Below, one piece after another: positions 47,301 to 59,576 of a DNA stretch of 64,000 bases. The stretch's first letter is position 1; every line of letters begins with the position of its first letter. The DNA comes from Nemopilema nomurai (lineage: Eukaryota > Cnidaria > Scyphozoa > Rhizostomeae > Rhizostomatidae). The position numbers were made by a program, and so were the translations under genes. Location: assembly GCA_003864495.1 (NCBI GenBank), contig ML133410.1:1364268-1428267 (forward strand), in the 5' to 3' direction. Under the pieces are notes generated by a model. That model saw nothing but the letters and a program-made list of their open reading frames with translations. It made no database searches and was not told where the DNA came from.

Positions 47301-50300
47301 ACACCAGGGGATTTGTAAAGAAAAGTAACTCTCAAGTAGCAAGGAGAGAAAAAGACAGAGAGAAGTAGATAGAGAGACAGATATACCGTAGACGGATGTT
47401 GTTTATTCTGTCTTACCCCAGCTCCGCTATCTTGTTCATCCTGTATGCGTAATCACTTACCTTTCCTTGTTGTTCATTCTATATTTAATCTCTATATTAA
47501 GACAGTAACTACTTGTTAAGAACCATTTTGCAAGTCGTAGAACAACTGTGTTTGCTTTTAGGTTTGATGACGTCATCTCGTTGCTAAGTAGAATCCCTGT
47601 GCTGTCTTGCCTAACCAAGCGATCAGCGATTGGTCCAGGAGGTGAATTATGTCTTATGGACTGGATAAACAGCAAAGTAAGAGTTGATGGATCCGTTGGT
47701 CTTATCTGCTTCCATCATGCGCCATGACGCTTTTATTGAACCTACATTATTTGCCTGACTTTTTCGTACCACAGTCCGTCGCTTTCGACTCGGAAATTTT
47801 ATGAACGAAGCATAATTGTTCAAACACTTTTCGTTTAGGAGCAGAATACATCATTAGAAACACTTGTTGGACAATGCAAAGAGATTTTGTACCAGGTAAT
47901 GCCAATTTTTCAAGGCAAGACATTTTCCCAGTAATTCGCTTTTGCACTTCATGACTTGTCGCTTATGTTGAAGAAAAGTACTAAACTTCCTTATTCCAAT
48001 TTCAGCACCGGTGCTTTTTGTAAAAGTATAAAACTATTTGTTATCTTTATCATCTTGAAATTGGAATTTAAATCTGAATGGATTAGCCTGAATACTGTTT
48101 GTTGTTTGTCACGAAATGCTCAATGATTTGTTGGTAGCGCTGATGATGTGGTGTTGTTTTTACCGCACGATCATCCCAAGTTGCGTGCCACGGGCAGCCG
48201 ATTGATTAAACAGCCTTCATCCCGATAGGCACGTCTTTAGCCCTCAAGCCGCCCGCAAATCGTTTTTTGTCATTGAGCCAAATTTGTTCGTTTTGCAGTT
48301 TGACACGCAGGCTTTAGAGACATTGATGAGTGAAGCAAACAAGGTTTTAGGTATGTTTGCGTTTTAGGTATGTTTAGGTATGTTTGCGTGTTAGCGTGGA
48401 CGAATTAACATTTAGAGACCCCTTTAAAACAATAAAATCAAATCGTCAAACTGTATTTTCATTTCCTTTTTCTTCATACGTTATTAATTATATTTAATTT
48501 CTAATTAGATTTGGCTTGTATTTTAAAGAGCCTCAAATAGCTAGTTTTGATTCAAAAGCTCTTGCCTGAAGAAGTCTACACTCGAGAGTAACTCATTTTA
48601 TGCCTGACTATGAAATGGTATTTATACGTAACTATGAAATTGTACTGTTGATTTTTGCAGAATGCAGTGAGAACAGAGGTATGAAGGAGATCAAAGGTCT
48701 GGATGAAAGGCTTTCTAGTTTGCAACAAAGATTGGTAGTTGCACAACAACTGGTGCAGGAACAGGCAGACATGGCCCAAGTAATTGCACGCATAATTACC
48801 CTTCGTTTGCTGTAGGATGTGTATACAACCTTTGTGTACGTATTTCCGCGCTTATTCGTATGCCTTGTTTCTTACACTTTATAACCATACTGTTTTCTTG
48901 TGCTTCCGAAGGGATTCAAACAGAACCAGAAACGGGCAGAGAACATTGGTGACCCATCTGTCCTGCCTGATCTGTGCATCAGCCATCGGAAGCAACTCGT
49001 TGTCATGGCAAAGAATCAGAGACAGCTAAGGTAAAGGGCTAAAGTTGCACCTCGCGAGACCCAGTTATTCGGTGCTGTCTCCATCACCATGCCACTCTGT
49101 TTTTATCATACTTGTACTTGTAGTGAGCTGATTTAGGACAACAGTCTCTATTTGTTATTAACAACTTGAGCCACGCACCAAAATCAACAAGTGTGCGACT
49201 TTTCTGTCCAATTTAGAGAAGAAGAATGTACCTTTGCTTTGTTTACGACACCTCCTACTTGATTTCATCTTTGTGTCAAATTTTCCAAACCTAGGGAGTT
49301 TTAAATTTCTTTTGTTCCCCGTATTATAATTACCGCTTATTTTCCCTGAAAGGTACAATGTGTGAATATATTCATTTTAGGGTCCTTTTAATGGCATAAA
49401 AATTTTCGCAATGCAAGCTTTTGCTTCTAAAGATTGATTCGGATTATTTCTTCTTCTCTAGCGACATTTGTTCGTTGTGTACCAGAGCTAAAGATGAGCT
49501 CTCCGCTAATCTACATGCCCGACTGAGGTAAGGGATTCTAGGTTTCTGTCCCAAAAAGCATCGTTGCATTTATTTTCACGGATATTTGCAACATTGACGT
49601 GACCCCTGTGTAAATTGTGGCCTTGTTTTCAGATGGGTCATGATCGTGGAACATTCGATATGCAATTACGACAGCAAGTTGCTTGTCTTCCATGAAAGTC
49701 TGAGGAAAATGAATCGAAGGTATGTTCCCCTGATCGTAGATGAGTTATGTGGCTGGAAATATTCATCTTTTTGCTTCGTACGAACTTCAGAGAGAAAAGG
49801 CCAATCAACCTTACCGCTCTTAAACATGTTCATTGTTTTTCTTTTATAGACTGGAGGTGCTGGAGCAGGTGTTTGAGGCTCCAAGGATGTATGTCTTGGC
49901 AGTATTGGAGATTTTGCGTAGGAAGAGCTTCTCGGCCCAGTTTTTAGAGGTAATGAACCCCACCAAGCTATGCTAGCATGCGTATTCAACAAGTATTGTA
50001 ATGACAGTTGTGTGGTTATAGCATCAAGGCCTGCCGGGTTTCGTCTCTTATGATGTACTCTTGTAAGATATGTCACAACTAGAGCAAATGAACCTCGTTA
50101 AATTGCGCAGGATGTCTAATGAACAAACTAAGTATCTTTATTATTGTGTTTTTTCATCAAATTTGTCTGTATGTAATTTTTGTGAGCCCCAACCGTGCTT
50201 ACACACCCAAGCCACACTGCTGTATTCTATTCTTGTCTCCAGTGGGGAAGAAACGTGGCTTTAAGCTCTGCGGGGACACGATCTGAGGAGATTGAGAAGC

Positions 50301-53300
50301 GCAATAATTTTTCCAAGGTCTTCGGTGAGTGTTCCTCATTTTATGAAACGAGCATTGACTAATTTATTAACATGTTATATATTTGATTAGTTGAACATTG
50401 ATTGATACATTTGGTTTGTATTTCTTTGCACTTTTTTATAACTCAACAGGGAACCACTTCTTGCACAGCTTGTTCAGTGGCCTAGATGACACCCCGTCCC
50501 AGTTCGCTGTAAGTTGCAATTCTTTGCGTTACACTGCAGCCCCGCAAGACATCAAAACCCCTTGCGTAGCTCTTCATTGGGATACTTGAAACAGTTTTAT
50601 TATTAAGTTCTATCAGATATCCTCTTTCACTTTGCTCCCAGATTGTCTTTGGATGAAGGATGCTTGGGAGACTAAACTGCTCCAAAACGCAAGTCGCTTC
50701 TTTTACCCCCTATGTCATTGCTGGTGAGCCTCACCAACGCCCCCTCCCCCCCTTCCAGTTCATTTGTTCAACTTACACTCCCTTTTTTGCTGCTGATTCT
50801 TAAGCTGTTTACTCTAGAGTTTCCTTAACTTTGTTGTTGTTACATTGGTATTAAATTCTTATTCAATTCGCTCGTCAGCAACTGCCATTGGGACTCTAAG
50901 ATGTAAAATCTGTGTTGTTGTTGTTGTCTTAAGCACATGGCTTCATCATCGTTTTTCAGGAGTCGCCACCCAGCATTTTCGATGAAATGCTGCCCGAAAT
51001 TGACGTCAATGACATCCGGCTATTGCAAAGCACGGTTCCTGAATTACTAGCCGAGCTCAGTTTAGGGGATTCCCTCGAAGAAAGCTTGTGTGTTCGCGAA
51101 AGGCTTTCTCAGACCAACCTAACAAAACTATGTGACCCGAATTCGAATCCAAAGCTTGTAGAAACTCTGCGTTTGCGAGAGCTTACAGGTAATCAGGGAA
51201 TTTCCAAAATGACTGTTAGTCAACTGCATAAGGAAATATCCCAGGAAGATATGCCTATTGATATTACACAGAAGCAGATTGATTGGCAATTGGAGGATAT
51301 TGCAATGGGGATTCCTGGTGGGGATTTCGAGCCATCCTCATTAAAGACGCTCCCTAGCGACCACGAAGGCCTTCAGAGCAGTCAGAGCTCAGAAGTCAGC
51401 GATTCTTTGTTTAGGTCAGCGGAGGGTCTGGATGATAGGGGACCTGGGTACCAAGAAGAAACCGTTGGGGTGCTGGAACTGGCAGAAGTAGCAGATAAGG
51501 AATCTGGATTAGTTTTGAAGACAACTGGCGCGAACGATAAACCCGATGGCATCCCCAAAAGCAGCCAATCTGTTTTTCAGTCTACACTTGGTCAGGATGA
51601 AGAGAAAGATTCAACCAATGACAGCAGACAAGCTGATGACCTCGTCCTGGGTTCTGACCGGACCGCGGTGATCAATGATTGTGTTCATATTTTAAACAGT
51701 GTTAAGAAACTGGTCACGCTTTTAGATGCAACGAAGGAAGGTGCACACAGAAGAAGGCTGGAGGAATCGGCTGTTCACTACCTGTCCACTGTTGCGTTCC
51801 AATTGGTGCAGGGAGGAGGAAAGAGGGCAAGCTCATATGCTACGTTGCGGCAGGAGAGACAGCGATGTGAAGAAAATGTGACAGACTCGATGCTCGCGTT
51901 TGAAAAGGGAAGCGCGATTGGAGACCGCGTGCACGGGAAATCGGGGATGTTGCGAGAGGAGAATGAGTATGGTGAGATTAAAACGTATTCTGAAGGTACT
52001 GAAAGGGAAGATGAGGCTATTGTTGAACGATTGAAGAACGACTTGCAGGAGGCAAGGGCCCAAATCGAAACTTTGATGAAACAGAGAGAATTTGAAGCTA
52101 AGCAATTGAATGATATGACCAAAGAATTCGAAGCGAATAAGGGAAGCCTCGTACAGATAGTAGATACCCTTAGGAAAGAGAATATTGAATGTGCGAAAGA
52201 AGTTGCAAAGGCGCATGAAGAGGCGCAGTTATACAAGTCGTTGTCGATTGATGAAAACAAGAAAGCTTTTGACCTGGCATTAAAGGCCGCACGTGAGGAG
52301 CATGAAAGAGACTTTGAGTCTGCACAGGACTCAGCGAAAAAAGGACACGAAGAAGACTTGCAGATTGCAATGAAAAAGGCCAAAGAAGAACACGAGAAAG
52401 ATCTGAAGATTGCTATGGAGAATTCGAGAAAAGAACATGAGAGAAACTTGCAGCTCGCTCTAGAGACAGCGAAGGAAGAGCACGAGAAAAACTTGAAGGT
52501 TGCTTTGGGAAAGGCGTTGGAAGAGCACGAGAAAAAAGGCGAAAAAGCTTTACGGCTTGCAGAAGAGAGTTTCAAGAGGCCTTTAGAAGAAATGAGAGAG
52601 AAATTGAAGATGCTGAATAGCGAAGTGAAATTGAAAGAAGACCAAATCAAGACACTGGAAGCTGAGACTTTGCTTCAAAAGAGTGACGAAAAAAGGGTTT
52701 ATTTGATATGTAAGGATTTAAAAGAAGAGAACAGGAAACTAAAGAAAGAAGCTGTCAAGAGTAAAGAATTCTACGAGAATGAAGCTCAAAAACTTAGGAT
52801 TGAGAGGGAAGGAGAGCAGCAGCAATGGTCTAAAAATCTGGATGATCAGAAAAAATATTTTGAACAGCAAATTAGAAATGAGGTGCAAAGGTGTGAAGCC
52901 GAGTATAGCGGTAAAGTAACGGACCTTACCTTCAAATTTGAGCAGGAAAGGACTGCGTTATTTGAAAATTTTGAAAAAGAAAAGTCGTTTTTTAAAAAGA
53001 ATTCGTGCTCAGAGACTTTAAAACTGGTGGAAGACTTCAAAAGGCAAAGGAATGCTCTTAAAGAGGAATTGGAGAGAGAGAAGATGGAATTAAAGACTGA
53101 ATTGGACAAAGAGAAATCAGCAATTATTCAATCTTGCGAGGCTGAGAAGCAGAAATTGGCGGAGGAATACGAAAAACAGTCTTTATCGAAGACGTCTTCC
53201 ATTGAGTAAGATTTGTTTTTCAAAGTATCCTTACACTTCTTGTTTAGGATAGTTAGGGTACGTGTTGGAATAATGCATTTCTTTTAGTAAGGACCGCTTA

Positions 53301-56300
53301 TGAGATCCTGGCATGCTCATTCAGTTTTCAAATGGTGTTTCAGTCAAAGAGATTGATTGACAAATGAGAACAATTTGCTAAACATTCTTGAAGTTTCTAA
53401 GCTTTATGAATTCAGACTTTGTGTATATTCATCGAAATTTATTCGTTGTTTTCTTTTCAGGGAAGGCATTGACGCCTTAGAGTGGGACAAACTGCTACAG
53501 AAACTGAAAGATCTCGAAGCGGTAAAAATCCTCGTTTGTCTTAGAAATTTGAATTTGTCTCGCATTGAAAGTGGCCTCACATCAATAGTGGAAATCTGAC
53601 GCGTATTGCAGGAATCTAACCTTAACTAGTATACAGCGATATCATGGTGCTATTTTGGACCATTTTGAACCATTTTGGACCATTCTTTCAATGTTAATTC
53701 TATCAGGACTGCAAAAAACCTCATTCTATCGAGCAGGCTTTTTGGGTACGTGTTGTGTGGGTAAAAGAGGGACTCTTATATACGAGCATTCTAAGTTTGG
53801 ATGCACTTGTTTTGACATTTCTGTAAAAGCTGCCAAAGCCACCACTCTTTCCACCTAATATGGCAGTGGCCGAATTGGCAGCGCATCAATGTAAAGCCAC
53901 GTCGCTTATCACGCTTCGCGCACTGTGGAATGCTGGGATACCAAAGCCCTGTGCGCAGACGCTCTTGATTGTCACGCAGTCCTTTATTGTTTTGTGCGAG
54001 GAAACTTTTGGCGGTTATTGATTTGTTTTCTCTTCAGGAGAACCAAACCCTCAAAGATGCAAGGGAAGCAAAAAGTAAGCTGCAGTCGTTTAAAGCTGGT
54101 TTACTTGAATTAAAATTTGTGCTGACCTACATTTTTAGACCAAGAGGCGGTTTTGAAGACTATGTTTCATTTAGACCAAGAGGCGGCTTTGAAGACTGTT
54201 TCAAGTAAATTAAATCATCTACACAGATTTGTTAATCATCGTTAGCAAAAGTCAAAAATGCTGTGGTTGCAATTAATTACGTTTACGCTAGTTATTGTAT
54301 TTCATTTCTGTTGTTTTAAACCGTTGTTTTTTGTAGGGGAATCATCTTCAGAGAATGAAGCCCTGCGGTTTCAAAAGGTAGCGCGAGAATCGAATTGTAA
54401 ACTTACCCAGGGGTCTCCCCTACCTTTGTGTTTGTTATATTCGATGCTAAACATCTGCTTTTCTCAATCATGACCTCATTTTTCTATTAATATGCGTAAA
54501 TTGTATTTTTGTTTTGTTTAATGCCGTTAACTTGAATGGCTTTTAATTGTGCTGATTTTTTTAGATGCTTAATGAGCGAAACGAAGAGGTTGGTTCCTTG
54601 AGAGACAAATTGGTAGGCCATTTTCTTCGAGATTCGTTAGTATCAGCTGCTGCTTTGATACGTAGAATCATCTCTTTGTCAGCACGACAATGGCCTACTC
54701 AACACAAAGGAAATCATCCTAACATATCTCATTTGTATTTCTGAATAAAAAAAGCCACTTCTCAACTTCCTCATTTCGTACAGTTGAAGCCCATGAAATA
54801 GGAAAATTTCTAAAAAACATGTAACAGACAAGTGACCGAGGAGAATTCAATCCCTCCGAAAAATTTGCTTTGGGCTTTCAGCAATTTATGGCTTTTCCAA
54901 ATGAGCTAGCTGGTGCAGAGAGAAGAATTTGGGTTTTGTCATTGGCAAAGGTTTCCCGAAAATTTATGAAAAAATCAATGATCAACTATTTACATATCTT
55001 GACCGTAGTCTCGAAGCGATTCTGAAATCAATGTAATACACAGCACACGATAGAGTGATTTGAATGAAGATTGAAGATAAGAATGATTGAAAGAAGAAAG
55101 AATGATAAGATTTCCATAAGTCCATATGGACCAGAATTCACCGACTTCTTCTCAAGTGTATTTAGAACATCGCAATAAGAATCAATGTTCCGGTAGATTG
55201 GCTTGAAGTGAGCCAATTGATTACTAATCTAGGCAAGTTCTATGTCATATGTGTACAACGGGGTGTGAACGGTCGGATTTTAAATGCTTTTCACAGAAAC
55301 TTGCCATCAATATTGAAACATTTAAGACACTTTTGGAGAGGAAAGGCCTTTCTCCAGAATGTTATGGATACAGAATACCAATAGGTAGAAGATATTGATT
55401 TTATGTATGTACTCGATTAGTTTTGTAGAAGGCAGTGAAAAGAGCAGAGCAACAAAAAGATAACTAAACCTAATCGTTCGTTTTTCTTTTGTAGAGCAAA
55501 CTGCAAGTATTCACCAGCAGCACCCTTGAATCGGAAGTGACGGAACGGATCTCATTTCGCCAGTACGTAGCTATTTGTCATTCTGCCACTTTTATTATGT
55601 TGTTGTTGCTGTGGTTTATTTCATTTTTGTTGTTGCTATGATACATTTCTCCTTGTTATTTATGCCTTTTGTCGCAATTCCTGTTGTTGTTATCTTTTAC
55701 CTGTGACTTTCACCTGGAGAACGTCACCCATTGAAAGGTGCTAGCAAATTGTTCTTGCTCCGTTGATTCAGGTTTATTCAGGTTTATTTCTCCATTCCAG
55801 ATTTAAAGTGAACGACCTGGTAATGCTGTCCTACGACGAGAAGAGGTCGATTTATGTCGTTCTCACCACTGACGATACCAAGTACTTTTTGCATCCAGAT
55901 TCAAATAATCTTTTCGAGCTCAGCACAGGTCTGTTCTGTTTAGCTCTGGTACCATTCAATACTATGTGGCTCATTTATTTTTTGTGCCAAGAAACAGCTA
56001 TTCATGTACTTTAAGCCACTCTATTCTGCACCTTGCCCTATCTACCCGTGTAATGGGTATTGCTCAAGATGTAGAATTGCCAGTAGAATTGATCAAGCTG
56101 TGGTTTTCTATAAATAGCCAATGTATACCTTGGCGACGGCCAATATCCATTATTTTCATAAACGCCCAAGTGAGACAACCTTAAACATTGCACTCATAAT
56201 TTGTTTTTGCAGATTTCCGCGTCAACTGTTTCTGCAATGATCACTGCATTTCTTTTTCTTTTTTTCTTTTTTTGTCACCCACCTTACATTGCTGTTATTT

Positions 56301-57123
56301 ATTAGTGCTGAAATATTCTTCCATTACATTCTGAAAAGCAGTGTGATAGCTGAAAAGTTCCCCATGATAGTCGTCTTTCAAAGTTTTTTTTAACTTCTGT
56401 TATAAAATTATATTCTGCTCTCTTCTAGATGAAAGCTCCCAGCCGAAGTAGGTTTTTTCGTTAGGTTTTGTCTTCTTAACTCACTGCTTTCCTTTTACAA
56501 TATTGTTGTATATGTTGAAATAAAACGTGTGTGCTAGCTTTGTTACAGTAGAGGAAATAGTGCATCCTGCACTACAGCTTTTTGGTACCGCACGTCTCGT
56601 TACTCTGCTAGTAAGCGAATCAATTTCTGTTGGCTTGGTGAGAGTGATGAGAATGATATTTTTGCTGCTCAAATCATTTCACGCTGAATCCTTACAACAC
56701 TAGTGTGCCAATTGTCCCGATTGAATTTATCAGCGACAGGAAAAGATGCAAACAGATATATTGCCCAGTTTGATGTGGAAGTAGGAACCAGCACCCTACA
56801 CTTTCATAACGTTTTTATTGGCCATTGGAACGTGTTACCAACTAACGCCATGTTTACATTTATGTGTATGCTCTTTCTTCGTTTTTTTAGGGATTGGTTC
56901 CTTGCCTATATTACAGACGAGGACTACTGTGTGGCAAAAAAGGTATCTGCTTCAATCGTTTGCTATCAGAGCTTTGCTTTTAAATGGTTGATACATCATC
57001 CCAAAATTTATCTGCTTATTTCGATGAAATCTTTTCTGATTTTTCCGACAGGTGCAAAATAGATTCAAACTGCCTGTTGGCACATACTTCTACAGAATCC
57101 ACGCAAGACCTTGGCCTTCCTGA
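44315..57123 (+). CDS. RB1CC1: RB1CC1/FIP200 autophagy-initiation scaffold
   Basis: FIP200 is the scaffold of the ULK1 complex that starts autophagosome formation. Exons: 44315-44388, 45271-45400, 45789-45870, 45976-46061, 46743-46858, 47045-47131, 47562-47676, 47839-47895, 48299-48350, 48661-48779, 48912-49030, 49462-49527, 49633-49719, 49850-49949, 50243-50324, 50450-50508, 50960-53205, 53461-53521, 54038-54074, 54337-54377, 54565-54612, 55297-55384, 55495 or 55508 to 55562, 55801-55928, 56429-56447 (19-nt microexon), 56891-56942, 57052-57123. Layout: ubiquitin-like fold (1-90, with TNPIFLFNK), helical ATG17-like region (95-477, with QKRAEN and VLPDLC), disordered acidic region, long coiled coil (about 830-1330), Claw (about 1336 to end) with QNRFKLPVGTYFYRI keeping the basic Lys, Arg, Phe of the human ligand pocket. 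Only the 55384-55495 junction is out of phase: either exon 55297 is skipped (1400 residues) or an AG at 55507 is used (1425). Human is 1594. Confidence 0.93.
52292..52561 (+). repeat. Coding repeat: six 15-residue units in the RB1CC1 coiled coil
   Basis: Six consecutive 45-bp units encode 15-residue repeats of the form KEEHEKDLKIAMENS, covering about residues 922-1011. A 15-residue period with His-Glu and Leu/Ala positions is consistent with an underwound coiled coil (15/4 periodicity). Units differ at the DNA level, so the array is not recent. Confidence 0.9.
54134..54205 (+). repeat. 36-bp tandem duplication in an RB1CC1 intron, open in frame
   Basis: Two copies of a 36-bp unit starting TTTAGACCAAGAGGCGG lie just after exon 54038-54074. 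They are in frame with that exon, so read-through of its donor would add a short tail with the 12-residue repeat FRPRGGFEDYVS / FRPRGGFEDCFK ending at a TAA at 54206-54208. Confidence 0.85.
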
Positions 57124-57160
57124 CACTGATAGAAGCTGTTTCTCAAGTTACCATAACTGT

Positions 57161-57236
57161 CTCCCTCCCTCTCTCTCTCTCTCCCCCCTCTCTCTCTCTC
57201 CCTCCCTCCCTCTCTCCCTTCCCCCTCTCTCTCTCT
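57161..57236 (+). repeat. CT-rich microsatellite in the RB1CC1 3' UTR
   Basis: About 76 bases of almost pure CT/CCT repeats beginning 38 bases after the RB1CC1 stop codon. Confidence 0.92.
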
Positions 57237-57351
57237 GTTCGACACGCCGGTCGATTCCTCTCCCATTTTAGGAGGTTTTTGTGGTGTTTGTATCCAATTT
57301 AATTAGGGTAAGGTAGATTTTGCTGGTAAAATTATTTCAACTGAATTTTAT

Positions 57352-57357
57352 AATAAA
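57352..57357 (+). terminator. Polyadenylation signal AATAAA of RB1CC1
   Basis: Canonical AATAAA about 230 bases after the RB1CC1 stop. Confidence 0.55.
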
Positions 57358-59576
57358 ACACCGGCCAATGGTTTTTGTTGATGGATTTGGTAATGAAGCA
57401 TTAAAACTTTATATTCCAGTCGCCTTTTTTGGGAGAAGTTTTATATTTTGCATTGAATTTATTTGAAAATAACGGCGCCTCCCTATATTCGCCTCCCTAT
57501 TTTCGTCACTCTACTGATCAAAAATGGAATTGACTAGATGCACATGCCTGCATTTATTCAAAAACTAGAACAAAGTTCCAATTTGTGAAAAAGATACACT
57601 TAATTTTTACATATCAACCGTATGCAAATCGTAAAAATGTTTAAATTATTTAGAACCTAAAGCTATATTGATTTTGAAATTTATATGAATGATATTTGAA
57701 GTTGCCAATTCTTCTTCATGCATATTGGCCAGCCTACTTTTGTCATAAAGCGAACTTTTGCAAATTAGGTCATCCCTTGTTCATCCTTGAAAGCCAAAGT
57801 ATTGTTCAGAAATGATAAGAAATCACACCGTTTTCATTTTGTGGCCTTCTATTTGCTGTTCATTGATAAATTATTAGTTACACATTACCGAACAATTAGC
57901 ATTACCCGTCAAGTCATGACCGCATGAAGTTGCTGGGAACACGCTTAAAATTGTGGCGAAAAGAAGTGATAAGTGCTGGACTTAGTTAACGAGGCCATAA
58001 ATCTCTCCCAGGGTAGAGGGGCTGCAATTTACGAAACAATAATAACCCACTTATCGAAACCTTTTTCCAATGAAAGGCTAGGCCTGTTTTCGAATTCAAA
58101 TATTTGAATAAATGACAATTCTCTGAACATGTGACGCCCATCCACTCAGAAGAAGGAAGGGCATCATGTTTCGACCCCAGACTCCTCATGTTAAACGTGC
58201 TATCTGCGTTGTTTATGCAGCTCGTTCTTCGCAAGCTGATGACGTCAGGCATTAAAACATTCGCCGGCCGAATCCCTGGTCCAATGGTAGTGGGAAGGAA
58301 TCGTTTAGCTGAACGACATCGCGTTGTTGAAAGCAAGAAGGGTGTCATCAGAGTATAAGATTTGAAGCACGCAGCTGCAGTATATTTAAAGTCGAGACAG
58401 GCCAAGCCACAATCCTGGCAAAACCTCGTTTCTATACTTCAGGGTATTGATGAAGCAATACTGTTAATTTTTACAAGGTCTTGGGTCGAAAAGTCAAGAC
58501 AGGCACATTATGTTGACATGATAGCTACTTATTGTTTGGCGTAGAAGCCGGCTCCTTATGCTTGCCTTGATGTTACTATACACCGAGACCAACCCCCCTC
58601 AATCTGCCGAGTGTGGCTTGCTCACCAGAAGCCGGACCATACACTGTGCTACCTCTTTGTAGTGCTCTTTTTTGCAAAACTCTTTTAGGAGGGCTATTGG
58701 GTTGTTCTCTATGCTAATACTGTTATCCTGAATGCCATTTTACTGGTCCGCCGGTGACCGCAAGTGAAGTTCTGGGAATTTTAGGCCCAAAGACCAACCC
58801 ATATGGGCTGTGCCCATTCACATATGCCTCAGCTACAGAGGTGTATTTTATATAGTTAAAGAAGACGGACATTATACATCATAAATCAATATAAAATATA
58901 CAGCAAGGCTATGTTTGGACAGTTATTAGATACATTGAAAATGTAACAAGATTACAGATCTAATGTATAAAAAAAACGGCTTTTATGAAAAGAAACGGCT
59001 AGAAACAATTGACTTGCCTTTGAAATCAATAACATACTTATACTATGAATTGCATTGCACTTCGTCCCTCCTATTCCTAACGAAATACTATATGGACACA
59101 ATAGAGTGTAAGCGATAGAACCTCCCCCACTATCAGGTTTGCTACTCTTTCTTGTTGGATTGGATTTTTTCTGGTAAAATGTAACATAATCAGTGGTAGC
59201 TACACTGAAAGTGCCCCCCCCCCCCCCCTGAAAACAATTTACAATGTTTGTGTTTCGTCCAAGAAAGGTCCAGTGAAGACTTAGCCACACCCTTTGCCAC
59301 ACCCTATTTAGCCCCTAAAAATCTGCAGTTTAAGCCGTTTCATGCAGTGATGAAAATTCCTTCATTTAATGCTCAACAGCTCCCCATATCCTTCTTTGAT
59401 CCTTGTCCATGCCCTTTTAATAGGATGTCCAGCAGTCAATAAAATATTACGCAATTTCAAATCGGTAATGAAATTTTGTCGACAATGGGCAGCCATTTTA
59501 CCATCCCGAATTTCGCTGGTAACAACCTCCTTTTGGTGAGATTTGTAAGTGAACCCGGCAGGCCTGACTTTGAAGT

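Larger units (their letters stand above)
57124..59576. other. RB1CC1 3' UTR and intergenic region before CCZ1
   Basis: Holds the RB1CC1 3' UTR with its CT repeat, then unassigned DNA. Overlapping open frames of 75-139 codons at 57986-58405 (both strands) match nothing I know and may be a mobile-element relic. A run of 15 C lies at 59214-59228. Upstream of CCZ1 two CCACACCC boxes lie at about 59283-59305; they could be Sp/KLF-type sites. Confidence 0.4.

Noticed and set aside
57986..58405. Overlapping open frames on both strands, faintly like the basic C-terminus of a DNA transposase
   Set aside because: The resemblance is too short and no terminal repeats were found.
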